A stretch of 64,000 nucleotides of DNA from a virus, in IMG/VR virus record IMGVR_UViG_3300028377_000004, positions 62,001 to 126,000 of that record; one strand, 5' to 3'. This document shows positions 1-9,700 of this stretch, piece after piece. Position numbers and translations under genes: made by a program. Every line of letters starts with the position of its first letter. Within the stretch, counting starts at the first letter, position 1. The notes under the pieces are model-generated. The model saw only the letters and a list, made by a program, of their open reading frames with translations, was not told where the DNA came from and did no database searches.

Positions 1-2734
1 CCACCTGGGACTGCACCGCACCATGAGAAAGAACTACAGTCATTTCCAAATCAATTAAGTTTTGAATTGCCTGCTTTGCAAGTACGTCTGCGGTGATATG
101 GCGTTGCCCGTCTACTTTCCTTTGTACATTTTCTAAGACTTCATTGATGGTATAGGAAATCTGGAAATTTTCATCATGCTCATAGTCTACACTGACTTCG
201 GATCCATCCTCGATATCTCCATCAGGGTTTCTAACGATCTGCAAAGGAGTAGTTTCGGATCCTGCCTGAATGAAAAAATCAGGGTCCGCAGTTAGTGGGC
301 CGTCATATTCGATAGTGCGATCTAACGAGAAAACTCTAACGCTAAAAGGTGTTACCCCAAGGTTCACTAAGGCTGCAGGTATTTCCCCTACCAGTACATG
401 CCTCTCATCATTGATATCAATGATGTCTCCCGAAGGGATTCCCCCGCTTTCAGTAAGTACCAGATAATCTCTGGCCCTAGTGGAATAGCCTTCAATGAGG
501 GGGTCTTGAGTCCTGAAGAATTCATAATGATCTCCTTCTGCAAGAACATCATCGGAACTCAAACTCTGGATCGTATTGACTGCTTGAACCGGCTGTCTGG
601 AAAATACATATTCATCCGTTTCTCTAAATCGGAAATCACCAATAACCACGTTATTAGGCCCTACAGGAGGTTGAGGAATCTGTGTGCTTAATTGAATTCT
701 GTTATGAGATAACAGGCTATAGTCCGTAAGATCAAAAGACTGTCCTGTAGTCACATTTCGGAATCCAAATCCTTGCGCCTGTTCTTCGGGGGTTTCTCCT
801 AATAACTGAGTGATTGGATTCTCGGGGGTAACTCGATCGTCATCTACAACGAAAATATATTGATTAGGAACGGAATCCAAAAAGAATCTCACATCTCTTT
901 CAATGCGAAAACGGAGAGCAAAAGTATCTTCGACTTCTCGCCTTTGTTCCCCTTGTACCCATACATCTACTTTTCCCCCAATATGTTTATCTCTGACCTC
1001 ATCATAATCCCGAACCATGTGCGTATGTCCAGCGTCAATAATTTTGGCCCTGAAAACTCCTACCTGCCCAAGTGCGGTCGCCAGATACCCTGATTTTGTT
1101 CCAGCATCTACAGAAGAAAACGCAAGCATGGATCTCTCCGCAAGGTCCTGATTGGATTCTTCATTGCGCCCAAATCTAGTCGCCTCTAAATTAGTAACTT
1201 GAAGTCCAGAAGCACCTCCAATAACACGGGTAATTTGACCCGCGGGAACATTTCCATTTTCGCCCGGAGTCGTTGCAATGATATTTGCTTGAATTTCCCA
1301 TCTTCTTCGTTGAATATTAAAGTAGGAATCTCGACTAGTAAAGGGAAGTGTAACTCTAGAGGTGACCCTGAAAGTTGCACTTCCATCCTGAGTTGGGACA
1401 AGGGTTCCTTCCTCAACTACCAGATCATTCTGAGGTTCTGTTGGAGTATAAAACGTTGCAGTTCCTACCGCAGGCTGCGCCCCCAAACGAACTTTATTGG
1501 TATTGGCAGATAATTTATCGAAAGAGTCATCAATGATTTGCTGAACATTCGCTACATTGGTGAACCCCATAGCAGAAGCGAGAGCCTGTTTGTACGAATC
1601 TAATTCGTCTACTACTAATAGAGTTGCAAAGGACTGGGATCTACGAACGAAATCTGCAATAAAATAAAGCCGCTCTGCTTCCGTAGCAAAAGGATCAATA
1701 AAAACGTCTTTTACCACGGACCCTGGCATAACTGATATTTCATTATCATAGTTAATTACACGGTCGATATAGTCTTCTGTAACATCAAACCTTGTGCGCC
1801 TGGGGACATCTCGAAGTTGCGTGTCTATTTCCAAAGGATATCCAACTAATTCAGAACTATAAGCAGATTCAATTTCCTGGTTGGTTGTTTGATTATAAAC
1901 TACCGTCGTCATTACATAATAAAGAGGCTCATCATCTGGAATGTCAGCAAAAACCTCATTATTAATGAAACCATCCTGCTCTGTTCCTGACCTGTTGTGG
2001 ATGAATGAGAAATAAGTGTCAGTAACCACACTCTCTACTTTTGTGGTTACTTTTATTTCGGGTCCCGAAAGCGACGTGTCGATAAAAGAGTCTTGAACGG
2101 TCTGAATAGTCCCTCCATTAAAATCCTCTTCTGTCAAGAATAAACGTAGCTGCCCGAAATTATTATTATAGAAGGTAGAATCCTCAGTAATTTCGGTAAG
2201 GTTCTCTTCTTCAAATGAAGCTTCCGTTATGAGGTCCCTATTGATACGGACATATCCTTCCTGCCCTCCACCTGGTTCTGAGGAAGCATAAATATGATAT
2301 CCCCTGACATTTGGAATATCTGTATCTACCCAGACTAATTCTACACTGTCTCTTCGCCTACGAACTCGAAGTCCTGATGGGGCAGATGAGATAAGGTCCA
2401 ATTCACCGGGCCTAAGAATTCGTATCGTAGCCCTAGCTGCGGTCGAAACTGCACCCGTAACTCCAATGGATCTTATTTCAATGGTATTGACTCCAAAGTC
2501 CAACGTTAATCCCTCTGGATACACGTTTTGATTGGGGACAGAAAATTCGTTTTGATCAAACTCTACTAATGAAGGATCAGAAACGAAACCTTGTCCGTTT
2601 ACGTTGACCTGGACATCTACCACATTCCCAGAAAGAATGCCGGTCAATGCTTGTTTGCGGATCGTTGATACAAATTCTAGGTTCGATATAGGAGATCCCT
2701 GAGGAGTATTAAATTGTGGAGTTTGTAAGCTCAT
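1..2734 (-). CDS. Baseplate J / gp6-like wedge protein (C-terminus cut by window edge)
   Basis: The frame stays open from the ATG at 2734 to the left edge, about 911 codons, so the end is missing. My translation shows N-terminal beta-rich segments with fibronectin-III-like character (residues about 100-170, ending GYHIYAS). About residues 420-560 carry a recognisable Baseplate_J pattern: a G-E-N-G-N-V-P-A-G turn, then GGASGLQV, then RNEESNQDLAERS. In the family this forms the wedge ring joining baseplate to tail (T4 gp6, P2 gpJ). The start overlaps the stop of the gp25-like gene upstream (TAATG), which indicates translational coupling. It is the last member of the leftward baseplate operon in this window. 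The family call is fairly secure; the role of the N-terminal extension is inferred. Confidence 0.8.
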   Translation of the reverse strand, partial: MSLQTPQFNTPQGSPISNLEFVSTIRKQALTGILSGNVVDVQVNVNGQGFVSDPSLVEFDQNEFSVPNQNVYPEGLTLDFGVNTIEIRSIGVTGAVSTAARATIRILRPGELDLISSAPSGLRVRRRRDSVELVWVDTDIPNVRGYHIYASSEPGGGQEGYVRINRDLITEASFEEENLTEITEDSTFYNNNFGQLRLFLTEEDFNGGTIQTVQDSFIDTSLSGPEIKVTTKVESVVTDTYFSFIHNRSGTEQDGFINNEVFADIPDDEPLYYVMTTVVYNQTTNQEIESAYSSELVGYPLEIDTQLRDVPRRTRFDVTEDYIDRVINYDNEISVMPGSVVKDVFIDPFATEAERLYFIADFVRRSQSFATLLVVDELDSYKQALASAMGFTNVANVQQIIDDSFDKLSANTNKVRLGAQPAVGTATFYTPTEPQNDLVVEEGTLVPTQDGSATFRVTSRVTLPFTSRDSYFNIQRRRWEIQANIIATTPGENGNVPAGQITRVIGGASGLQVTNLEATRFGRNEESNQDLAERSMLAFSSVDAGTKSGYLATALGQVGVFRAKIIDAGHTHMVRDYDEVRDKHIGGKVDVWVQGEQRREVEDTFALRFRIERDVRFFLDSVPNQYIFVVDDDRVTPENPITQLLGETPEEQAQGFGFRNVTTGQSFDLTDYSLLSHNRIQLSTQIPQPPVGPNNVVIGDFRFRETDEYVFSRQPVQAVNTIQSLSSDDVLAEGDHYEFFRTQDPLIEGYSTRARDYLVLTESGGIPSGDIIDINDERHVLVGEIPAALVNLGVTPFSVRVFSLDRTIEYDGPLTADPDFFIQAGSETTPLQIVRNPDGDIEDGSEVSVDYEHDENFQISYTINEVLENVQRKVDGQRHITADVLAKQAIQNLIDLEMTVVLSHGAVQSQV

Positions 2735-3801
2735 TATTGCATCCTCTCGAATCCGTCGATATTATTAATAATCAATGTTTTTTGAATTTGATCTACCTGA
2801 TCTGATCTATTTTGAAGATCGACTCTAATTCTAAAAATGGTGGGATCTACATCATCCTGACGTACCTCAATATTTTTGATACGCATCAAAAATTCTTGAT
2901 CGGTTACGGGTTGGAGTTTCGACTGTTGGATTTTAACATCCCTATATCGATTCAAAGTAAGAGCAATTTCCGTAACCAATTGTGACTCCACTAATTGTCC
3001 ACTTCCTACAATTTTCTGTCCTACCAAATCCGAAAGTGTTGTCCCATACCATGAGTAGAAAATATTAGATCCTCTAATTGTGAATACGATTTTCTCAACC
3101 TCCTGAACTAGAAGGTCTACTCCCCTCACAAATATGGGATTGCCCCTAGAATCGTATCGAAAATCATTTTCTATACCGATGCCCGCACACCTTCGACACT
3201 CACGTCTCTGGGTAAAATAGGACACTTCAAATACGTCATCTGCGGATTGTAGTGGTCTTTCAAATACGATTTTCTTAGAACGGACTCCAAAAGTGTTGGT
3301 TTCCTTTATTAAATTCCAGGGAGGAATGATCTCTCTACCTTGGTAAAACCTATGGAAAGGGAAACCTAATGCTTCGTGTCCAGATCCTTTTTGGAGAAAA
3401 ATCGTCTCGTCTACGCCCCCTCTTACAGTTTCTAAACGAATTTTCCCTGCATTGGCTTTTGCTAGGACACCGGATCCCTGTTCATTAATAGCATTTACTA
3501 CACGGGAAGCAGATACTTGATTACCGGAAGGTAAGGCTATTGTTTGGAGTACACCGTTATTAGTCTGGAACCTGAGTTCTGCGTCTTTCTCAATTTCAAA
3601 AGGTTGTGCTTTCCTACTAGAAAAAGAAACTTTGGAACCAATTCCTTCTTGCGGTATTTCCATTCCATTCTTTTTGATTCGAACATTGCTGGAAGAAGGA
3701 TCTCTAACGGTTTTGAGGGTTTTTCTATCCTCATCTAAGGCAAGCCATTCATCTATCACTAGATGGGGACATTTTTGTTTGATCTGTAAATCTTTTGCCA
3801 T
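2734..3801 (-). CDS. gp25/GPW-like baseplate wedge subunit with N-terminal extension
   Basis: 355 aa when started at the ATG at 3801 (MAKDLQIKQ). An in-frame ATG 54 nt upstream lies inside the preceding gene and has no better ribosome site. Residues about 225-350 resemble the gp25/GPW family: a conserved WYGTTLSDLVGQ segment, a helix beginning QLVESQLVTEIALTLNRYRDV, and two strands. In phages of this type gp25 is the wedge subunit that contacts the sheath. The first 200 residues are beta-rich, contain a CRRC pair near residue 207, and are not part of the usual 120-residue gp25. Position directly upstream of the baseplate J gene supports the call, since gp25 and gp6 are normally adjacent. Confidence 0.6.
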   Translation of the reverse strand: MAKDLQIKQKCPHLVIDEWLALDEDRKTLKTVRDPSSSNVRIKKNGMEIPQEGIGSKVSFSSRKAQPFEIEKDAELRFQTNNGVLQTIALPSGNQVSASRVVNAINEQGSGVLAKANAGKIRLETVRGGVDETIFLQKGSGHEALGFPFHRFYQGREIIPPWNLIKETNTFGVRSKKIVFERPLQSADDVFEVSYFTQRRECRRCAGIGIENDFRYDSRGNPIFVRGVDLLVQEVEKIVFTIRGSNIFYSWYGTTLSDLVGQKIVGSGQLVESQLVTEIALTLNRYRDVKIQQSKLQPVTDQEFLMRIKNIEVRQDDVDPTIFRIRVDLQNRSDQVDQIQKTLIINNIDGFERMQ

Positions 3802-3805
3802 AGTA

Positions 3806-4447
3806 TCAGTTTCCGTTGTTGTTTCGATGTCCTTGGCCTGCACCAATAAATTCATCAGAGTTTAGATAATAGTTGATCTGTGATCTTAAATCCTCTATAG
3901 TATCTACTCCTGTTGATCGTTGTACCAATAGAATAATTTCTTCCAAATATTGATCTACCAGATCAATGGACTTTTTGATTTTGAATTCCCAATGCTCACG
4001 TTTTGTCTGGATAGCAGGTATCATCCAGTCTTTTACTTTTGCTACAGTAGCACTTTCGACCATATCATCCTTATGAACATTGGGAGCATAATAGTCATCA
4101 CTTCCCTGAATACGACCTCCCTGAAACTGTTGCTGGCTATCCATACTAGGTTCGCCCTGAGAGAGTGATAGCCACTCACCTCTGCTTAGAATAGGAAGCT
4201 CTAGAAGATTCCCTCCCCAAAACTGGTACGATCGGATATATTTAGATAAGACAGAATTAGAAGGAGTAACTTCGTAAGAAATTGTCCTACCATCTTCGTC
4301 TCTTTCAAAAGTAATCCATCCGTTTTTTTCAATACAGGATCGAAGATACGAAATCCGATCTTGAATATCTTCTAATTGGTCTTCAGCAAAATCTAGAAGA
4401 CCTGCTATTTCGGTTTCAGAAAAAGTCCCTAAAAAATTAAAAGCCAT
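3806..4447 (-). CDS. Unknown baseplate-region protein, helical
   Basis: 213 aa, not recognised. The N-terminal 40 residues form an amphipathic helix (FAEDQLEDIQDRI). A mixed middle segment has Gln/Gly-rich low complexity near residues 105-120, and the C-terminal 60 residues are again helical and charged. The gene lies between the 724-aa structural gene (3-nt gap) and the gp25-like gene (4-nt gap), so it is cotranscribed with baseplate genes and is probably a minor virion protein or assembly factor. No catalytic motif is visible. Confidence 0.6.
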   Translation of the reverse strand: MAFNFLGTFSETEIAGLLDFAEDQLEDIQDRISYLRSCIEKNGWITFERDEDGRTISYEVTPSNSVLSKYIRSYQFWGGNLLELPILSRGEWLSLSQGEPSMDSQQQFQGGRIQGSDDYYAPNVHKDDMVESATVAKVKDWMIPAIQTKREHWEFKIKKSIDLVDQYLEEIILLVQRSTGVDTIEDLRSQINYYLNSDEFIGAGQGHRNNNGN

Positions 4448-4450
4448 TTT

Positions 4451-6625
4451 TTATACTCCGAAAAGAAACTGAAAAGCGTTTTGGATAGCAAGAACATCGG
4501 CAGGTCCCGCCCCTCCAAAAACAAATACAAGGGAAGCCATGTATTCATCACTCACCTGCTCGGGAGGATTATCGGCGCTTCGCAATTCTGAAATAAGGTG
4601 CCCGTTCCCGCCTGTATCGGGGGGTATCCAAAGAAGACGAAGGTTCGTAGCCATATCTGAAAATTCTTCTATGAGAACAATGGCTTCGGATACCACATCC
4701 AAAAGAGACGTGAGAACTTCGAGCCTGTCCTGCAATGACTCCAAAGTAGCTTCAAAATCATCAAGTGTGCTTTGTAATACATTTGATAAAGAGAAAATTA
4801 GATCTGAGAGTTGATTGGTGATTTTATTAACAAAAGGAAAATAGTCATTTAGAACCTGAGTAGATTCCCAGTTTGGGGGAATGCCCTGGGTATCCCCTGA
4901 ATTAATCAGTTGCAGAATGGAAAAAATATCATTGCGGATTTCCGTTTCTTCGGAAAGGTCTAGGAAATGCACGCCCTCAGTGAGAAGTGTGAGGATAGCA
5001 TTCTCGTTTTCAGTATATAAAGTTTGAAAAATGAGAAGTAATTCGTCATTCGCTGCCAAATAAGGGACAAGTGCTTTTATTTTGGTATCTATAATTTTAT
5101 CAATTGCAAGCCTCAAACGAACATTGGGAGGAAGGTTTAGTCTAGGCTCTAAAAATTCGTCGACTCCACCAAAAGGATCAAAAGTGTCTGCATCAATTAC
5201 TAGCGCAGCATTAATACTGTCCCGCATATTGGTATAATCCATTTCTTCTGGAGCCTCATTATCGCTAAAAAGAGGCTCTTCAAAAAATGGCAGAATTTCA
5301 GTAATAGTATCTCCTTCGGGATCCGTGTCCAAATAGTCATATTCTTGGGCACCAACCTGTTCATAAAGAGATGCTTTTACCGAAGGTGTCATTAGAGAGG
5401 GTCCCAAAGCCTCAATTCCAAACTGTGTTTTGTAGTTAGCATCAAAGCGAAGAAGATAGGCGGCTCTATAGGTATTTAGTAGCGCAGTAGGTAGATCAAA
5501 AGAGGTATCCAAATCTGGTAGATATCCAAAAGCAGGAACGCTAGGTCGGGATACCGGACCTATATTGTCATTTCCTAAGACCAAGTTATAGACCTCTTTT
5601 TCTACTTCTTCCCCCTGAGAATTTCTTACCATTTTTGTAGCAGGAACTAATCCTGTATTTTTAGGAACGGATCTAACTCGATAATAGTAGCCATTATCTG
5701 ATCCCTTTTCCACGTCAGTAATGATATGAGCATAAGAACCCGCAAGGAAATTGATCCTGCTATTCTTAATATCTAAAGTATCCACCAAATCAATAAAAGG
5801 GTCGTTAGGATCAAGGGGTTCCCAATGATAAATCAAGTCTCCAAATTCATCACGAGCGGGGATATGTTTTATTTCGCTGTTATCTCTTCTTCGTTCCTGG
5901 GGTGACCTCCTCGTAACAGGTATTTGTTCTGTCAATTCGAGATCTCCTTGACTGCTTTTAGAACGTTCAATGTAAAATTTATTTTCCGCAAAAATGTCGA
6001 GTAAGACATCATTGCTTGTACGAGGTTCTTGCCATTCAATACGAAGACGATCTAGCTCTCTTCCTTCTTCTGTAAAGACATTCAACAATTGGTCTTCAGG
6101 AAGTCCTAATTGACCCGCAGGTTTGACTTTGACATTGACAGGGGATGGGTACCTCAGGTCAAAAGGTTTATCAAAAAAAGAAAACAGACGGTATAAAGAT
6201 TCGATAAAGCGACTTGGGTTAGGTTCTGTCACTAATAAGAAGAGAGCCCCTGTTGTGGATCCCGAGGAGAACTGAGGTCTGTTGGGATCCTCTGTGTCAT
6301 AGAGACTCTGATAAAACAATTGCTTAAATTTTCCATAACCTCCTTGGTATCGCTCCAATTCCTCGGTTGTAGTAGGAAGCATAGCTAGAGAATGAACTCC
6401 CGTCTCAGAAAGACTAGCCAATAAGTCTTGAATTTCTGTGAGAAGTGCTTGAACTGCCGCCATTACAGGACTATCAGATACTACCAAAAAAGAAGACAGT
6501 AACTCCAATATTGAAATTCCGGTCCCTACTATTGTCGCAAGGGCTTGAACCGCAGTATCTAAACCATCTCCAATTGGTTCTATTTGGTCCACAATACTTA
6601 TTTCCAGTTCCTGCCATTCAGCCAT
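4451..6625 (-). CDS. Large baseplate-associated structural protein
   Basis: 724 aa, no family recognised. Residues 1-80 are hydrophobic and helical (GTGISILELLSSFLVV). Residues about 160-370 are beta-rich with fibronectin-like strand spacing (GYYYRVRSVP). Residues about 560-690 are a long helical bundle rich in Leu, Ile, Asp and Glu with heptad character. There is no signal peptide cleavage site, and the N-terminal hydrophobic part could insert in or contact the tail tip. It starts 8 nt inside the small ORF upstream. Being embedded in the baseplate operon makes a virion role likely, but this is inference from position. Confidence 0.65.
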   Translation of the reverse strand: MAEWQELEISIVDQIEPIGDGLDTAVQALATIVGTGISILELLSSFLVVSDSPVMAAVQALLTEIQDLLASLSETGVHSLAMLPTTTEELERYQGGYGKFKQLFYQSLYDTEDPNRPQFSSGSTTGALFLLVTEPNPSRFIESLYRLFSFFDKPFDLRYPSPVNVKVKPAGQLGLPEDQLLNVFTEEGRELDRLRIEWQEPRTSNDVLLDIFAENKFYIERSKSSQGDLELTEQIPVTRRSPQERRRDNSEIKHIPARDEFGDLIYHWEPLDPNDPFIDLVDTLDIKNSRINFLAGSYAHIITDVEKGSDNGYYYRVRSVPKNTGLVPATKMVRNSQGEEVEKEVYNLVLGNDNIGPVSRPSVPAFGYLPDLDTSFDLPTALLNTYRAAYLLRFDANYKTQFGIEALGPSLMTPSVKASLYEQVGAQEYDYLDTDPEGDTITEILPFFEEPLFSDNEAPEEMDYTNMRDSINAALVIDADTFDPFGGVDEFLEPRLNLPPNVRLRLAIDKIIDTKIKALVPYLAANDELLLIFQTLYTENENAILTLLTEGVHFLDLSEETEIRNDIFSILQLINSGDTQGIPPNWESTQVLNDYFPFVNKITNQLSDLIFSLSNVLQSTLDDFEATLESLQDRLEVLTSLLDVVSEAIVLIEEFSDMATNLRLLWIPPDTGGNGHLISELRSADNPPEQVSDEYMASLVFVFGGAGPADVLAIQNAFQFLFGV

Positions 6626-6782
6626 TCTTATTACCTTCTTCCTCTATCTGGAATTCAATACGCTCTTTTTCTTTTTCCAACTCTTCTTTTAAACGAATAA
6701 ATTTCTCTTTCAAAAGAACTAGTGAGCTTTTTTCAGGCTGGGCTTCTTGCCATTCTACATTTTTTTTATCATCGTCAGTCAT
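6618..6782 (-). CDS. Small acidic coiled-coil protein
   Basis: 54 aa. The ATG at 6782 follows an AAGGAG box by a suitable distance, and the gene fills the gap between two structural genes. Residues 20-46 form a charged coiled coil (LKEKFIRLKEELEKEKERIE). It ends overlapping the next start by 8 nt. Function unknown; a scaffold or chaperone for the large flanking proteins is possible. Confidence 0.65.
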   Translation of the reverse strand: MTDDDKKNVEWQEAQPEKSSLVLLKEKFIRLKEELEKEKERIEFQIEEEGNKNG

Positions 6783-6795
6783 GAGGGTAATCTCC

Positions 6796-9700
6796 TTATT
6801 GCATCGAAGCTAACTTGATTAACTCTTTCAAAAGTTTATTTTTCTTCTTTGTCTTAGTTTTTTTGAACCTATTAATAGCAGGTAACAGACCATCTTCCAG
6901 ATTGATTCTGAAATCGATCCATGCGAATCGAAGATCGTATAAGGACTCGGTGCCCTTTAGTATAGCTTCCAACTCATTTCTTAAAGACGGTTCATCTACG
7001 ATCCAGTTTTTCCTAGCATCAATGGGGTTCAAGTGAATTGTTTGGATCAACGTATCAGCGGGGTCGCCCGGCCTTACAATACTGGGATCCTCAGATATCA
7101 GTTCGTTCAGATCGTGAATGGTCGCCCTTATTCCCGCATCAATACGATCTATCTCGTCTAGTACATTGTAATACTCATACAGTATTAATTCATAAGTACG
7201 TTCTGAGAAACTAGACACCTCAAAAACCTCAAACTCTAGGTTTGTCTCATCTTCAAGGGATCCTTGAACGAAATTAGAACCATCAACCAAGTCAATCGTA
7301 TCATTGGTAAAGGAAGCTACCCGATAGAAACCCCTGGAGTCCTCATTATTGATCATGACATAGGCATTATCTTCATTTTCAAGATCACTGAAAGATCCCG
7401 CACTAGTGAGAGTGTTTCCTACTATTTGACCATTTGTCTCAGACACAGAAGGAGTACCAAACATCTCTGTCACCAGGCTTCTCAGAACGTCCAGAGAAGG
7501 CGTAGAAGGATTTGAGGAAGTTACGCTGTTTACATAAGGTTCTATGTCTACGGGAGCCTCAGAATCGTCCTGATAGATTATTCTTCTCTGGGCCAACTCA
7601 TCTCTCAGGTCGTTTAATTGGTTACTAAATCTACGCGGTCGATAAGTTTTCCAAGGTACCTCAAGGTCCACAGAATTACTTTCGTTTTCTCTGGTATCTG
7701 GACTGACAACAACATGATCTACTTCAATGTTTTGAATCTCATACAGTCCTCCATTAGGACTTGTGCCTGAAACAATGAGTTGGTCCCCTACATCTATATC
7801 CAGACCTTGAGGGTCGAAGAAAATCCTATTAGGGAGTTCAACATAAGCATTTCCAGTCTCTCTTTCTCCCTTTAAAATAGCGAGGTTAAGAGGAAAAGAC
7901 AGAAGAGACGGGTCTAGAGTTGAGGGTAAAACATTGATCAGTCCATTCTCTCCAGAAGCGATATCATAGGTAATACCTACATCAACTCCCCTATCTCCCG
8001 AAGTAATAGTCAGAGTTCCGGTGACCCCCGAGAAATCGGTGCCCACATTTTTCAATGAATGAAGATCATCTACAATAGTGCCGGTGCCTACCATAGTACC
8101 TCCTCCTGTCAGGTTTATTTCATAACCTACGTTCGTATCCTCTACTGAAAAAGCAGCTAATATAATGTCATTTCCGTCTATTTGGGATAGATGAAAAGTT
8201 GGGACCACGCCTTCTAAGATAACCTCATTATATTGCGAGTGACCCGAAGGAATAACAACTCCAGGATCCAGACGAAAGATATGATCATCAACCAGTGAAA
8301 TAGCTGTCTCTACAATTCCTTCGTCAGTTTCGTTGATCACATCTTCCCATGCTTTGATCTCAGCTTGGAAGGATACGATCTCCGAATCCGTAATAGGATA
8401 GGAATAAGGCAATCCCGTGAGTCCCCCATCGTCAGAAGGTTCACCGTCCAGGGCGGGGAAACGATAGGGTTCTGTTCTCTGGTTTTTATGAACAACAGTA
8501 GCATCCAAAAACGTAAAAGGCTCGGGAGCTTCCTGTCCTATGACAGAAGCAATAAAACTAGGTAGGGTTGCATTGACCAATTCTCCCTCAGAAGAATCCA
8601 TACCATAGTCGAAATTCTGCCGGAAATACCCTTGGCTCTGGACAAAAAGGGTATCATTTTTTAGGGGAGGATTATTTAGAAGGTCCGCAGGATCATCTCC
8701 GTCTACAGGAAAACCTTCGATATCATCTGCTATTTTAAGGTAAATCCGATCGGAGCCTGCTGTAGGAGATTGAGCTATCTCCATATTAGAAGCATAAACA
8801 TCTATTTCTAGGGTTACTGCCCCACTTGTAGGATCTTTGCTGAAGTTGACCCTACCCAAACTTACGATATCTCCCTCTTTGAAACCGGGAATCAAACGGC
8901 TAGGATCCCCATCTTCGAGGTTAGGAGGATCATTTGGATCGTTAGTCGCCTCACTAGTACCCAAAGGAAAAGACATTCCTACTTCCACATAAACGCCTCC
9001 ATCATCGGTTGCTCCATCTTTTTTAAGCCATCCTCTAGCAGGTCTTGCAGATAGTTCCGTTACAGAGAGAACATTTTCCACTTTAAGATCCCCTAATATC
9101 TCTTGGAAATCTCGGAGGAAAGTGTATTCATTTTCAGGGGCTCCAGTGCTAGGAGGTGTGACGGTAGCAATTTTGGATAATTGTGGGTAAAAACGAGATA
9201 GCCGATGAGGTTCCCATGCTTGTTTGAATGTTCCTTCAAATTCTAGGGAAGGGGGAATGTCAAACTGAAACTCATAAGGCTTTTTTGAAGTAAGAACAAG
9301 GTCGTCTATAGAATTTCTTATGTACCCACTCTGTGCCTGTAAATTCATGTTTTGAATGGCAGTAGATGTGGGTTTATTACCACTACCGTCAGGGTTAGCA
9401 TAATAGGGAATTAGATCCCCCGTCACAGGGTCTTCTCCTCCAGATTCCCCATCATCGCCTAAGAAGAATGAGAATTGTCCATCCCGATCCCCAACGACTC
9501 GTCCATCAAGAATCTGGAAATAGGATTCAATGCCCTGCGCTATCTGGTTATAATACCTGACAAATCTTCGAGCCACTCTATCTCTATCCCTGAGATCTCC
9601 CCCTTCCCAAATGAGTGTTTCGGATCCTCTATCCTGATTGTCTTGACTTAAACCAAAAGATAGGGTAGGCCCGTTGGACGAAGAAAGAGAAGAGGCACTA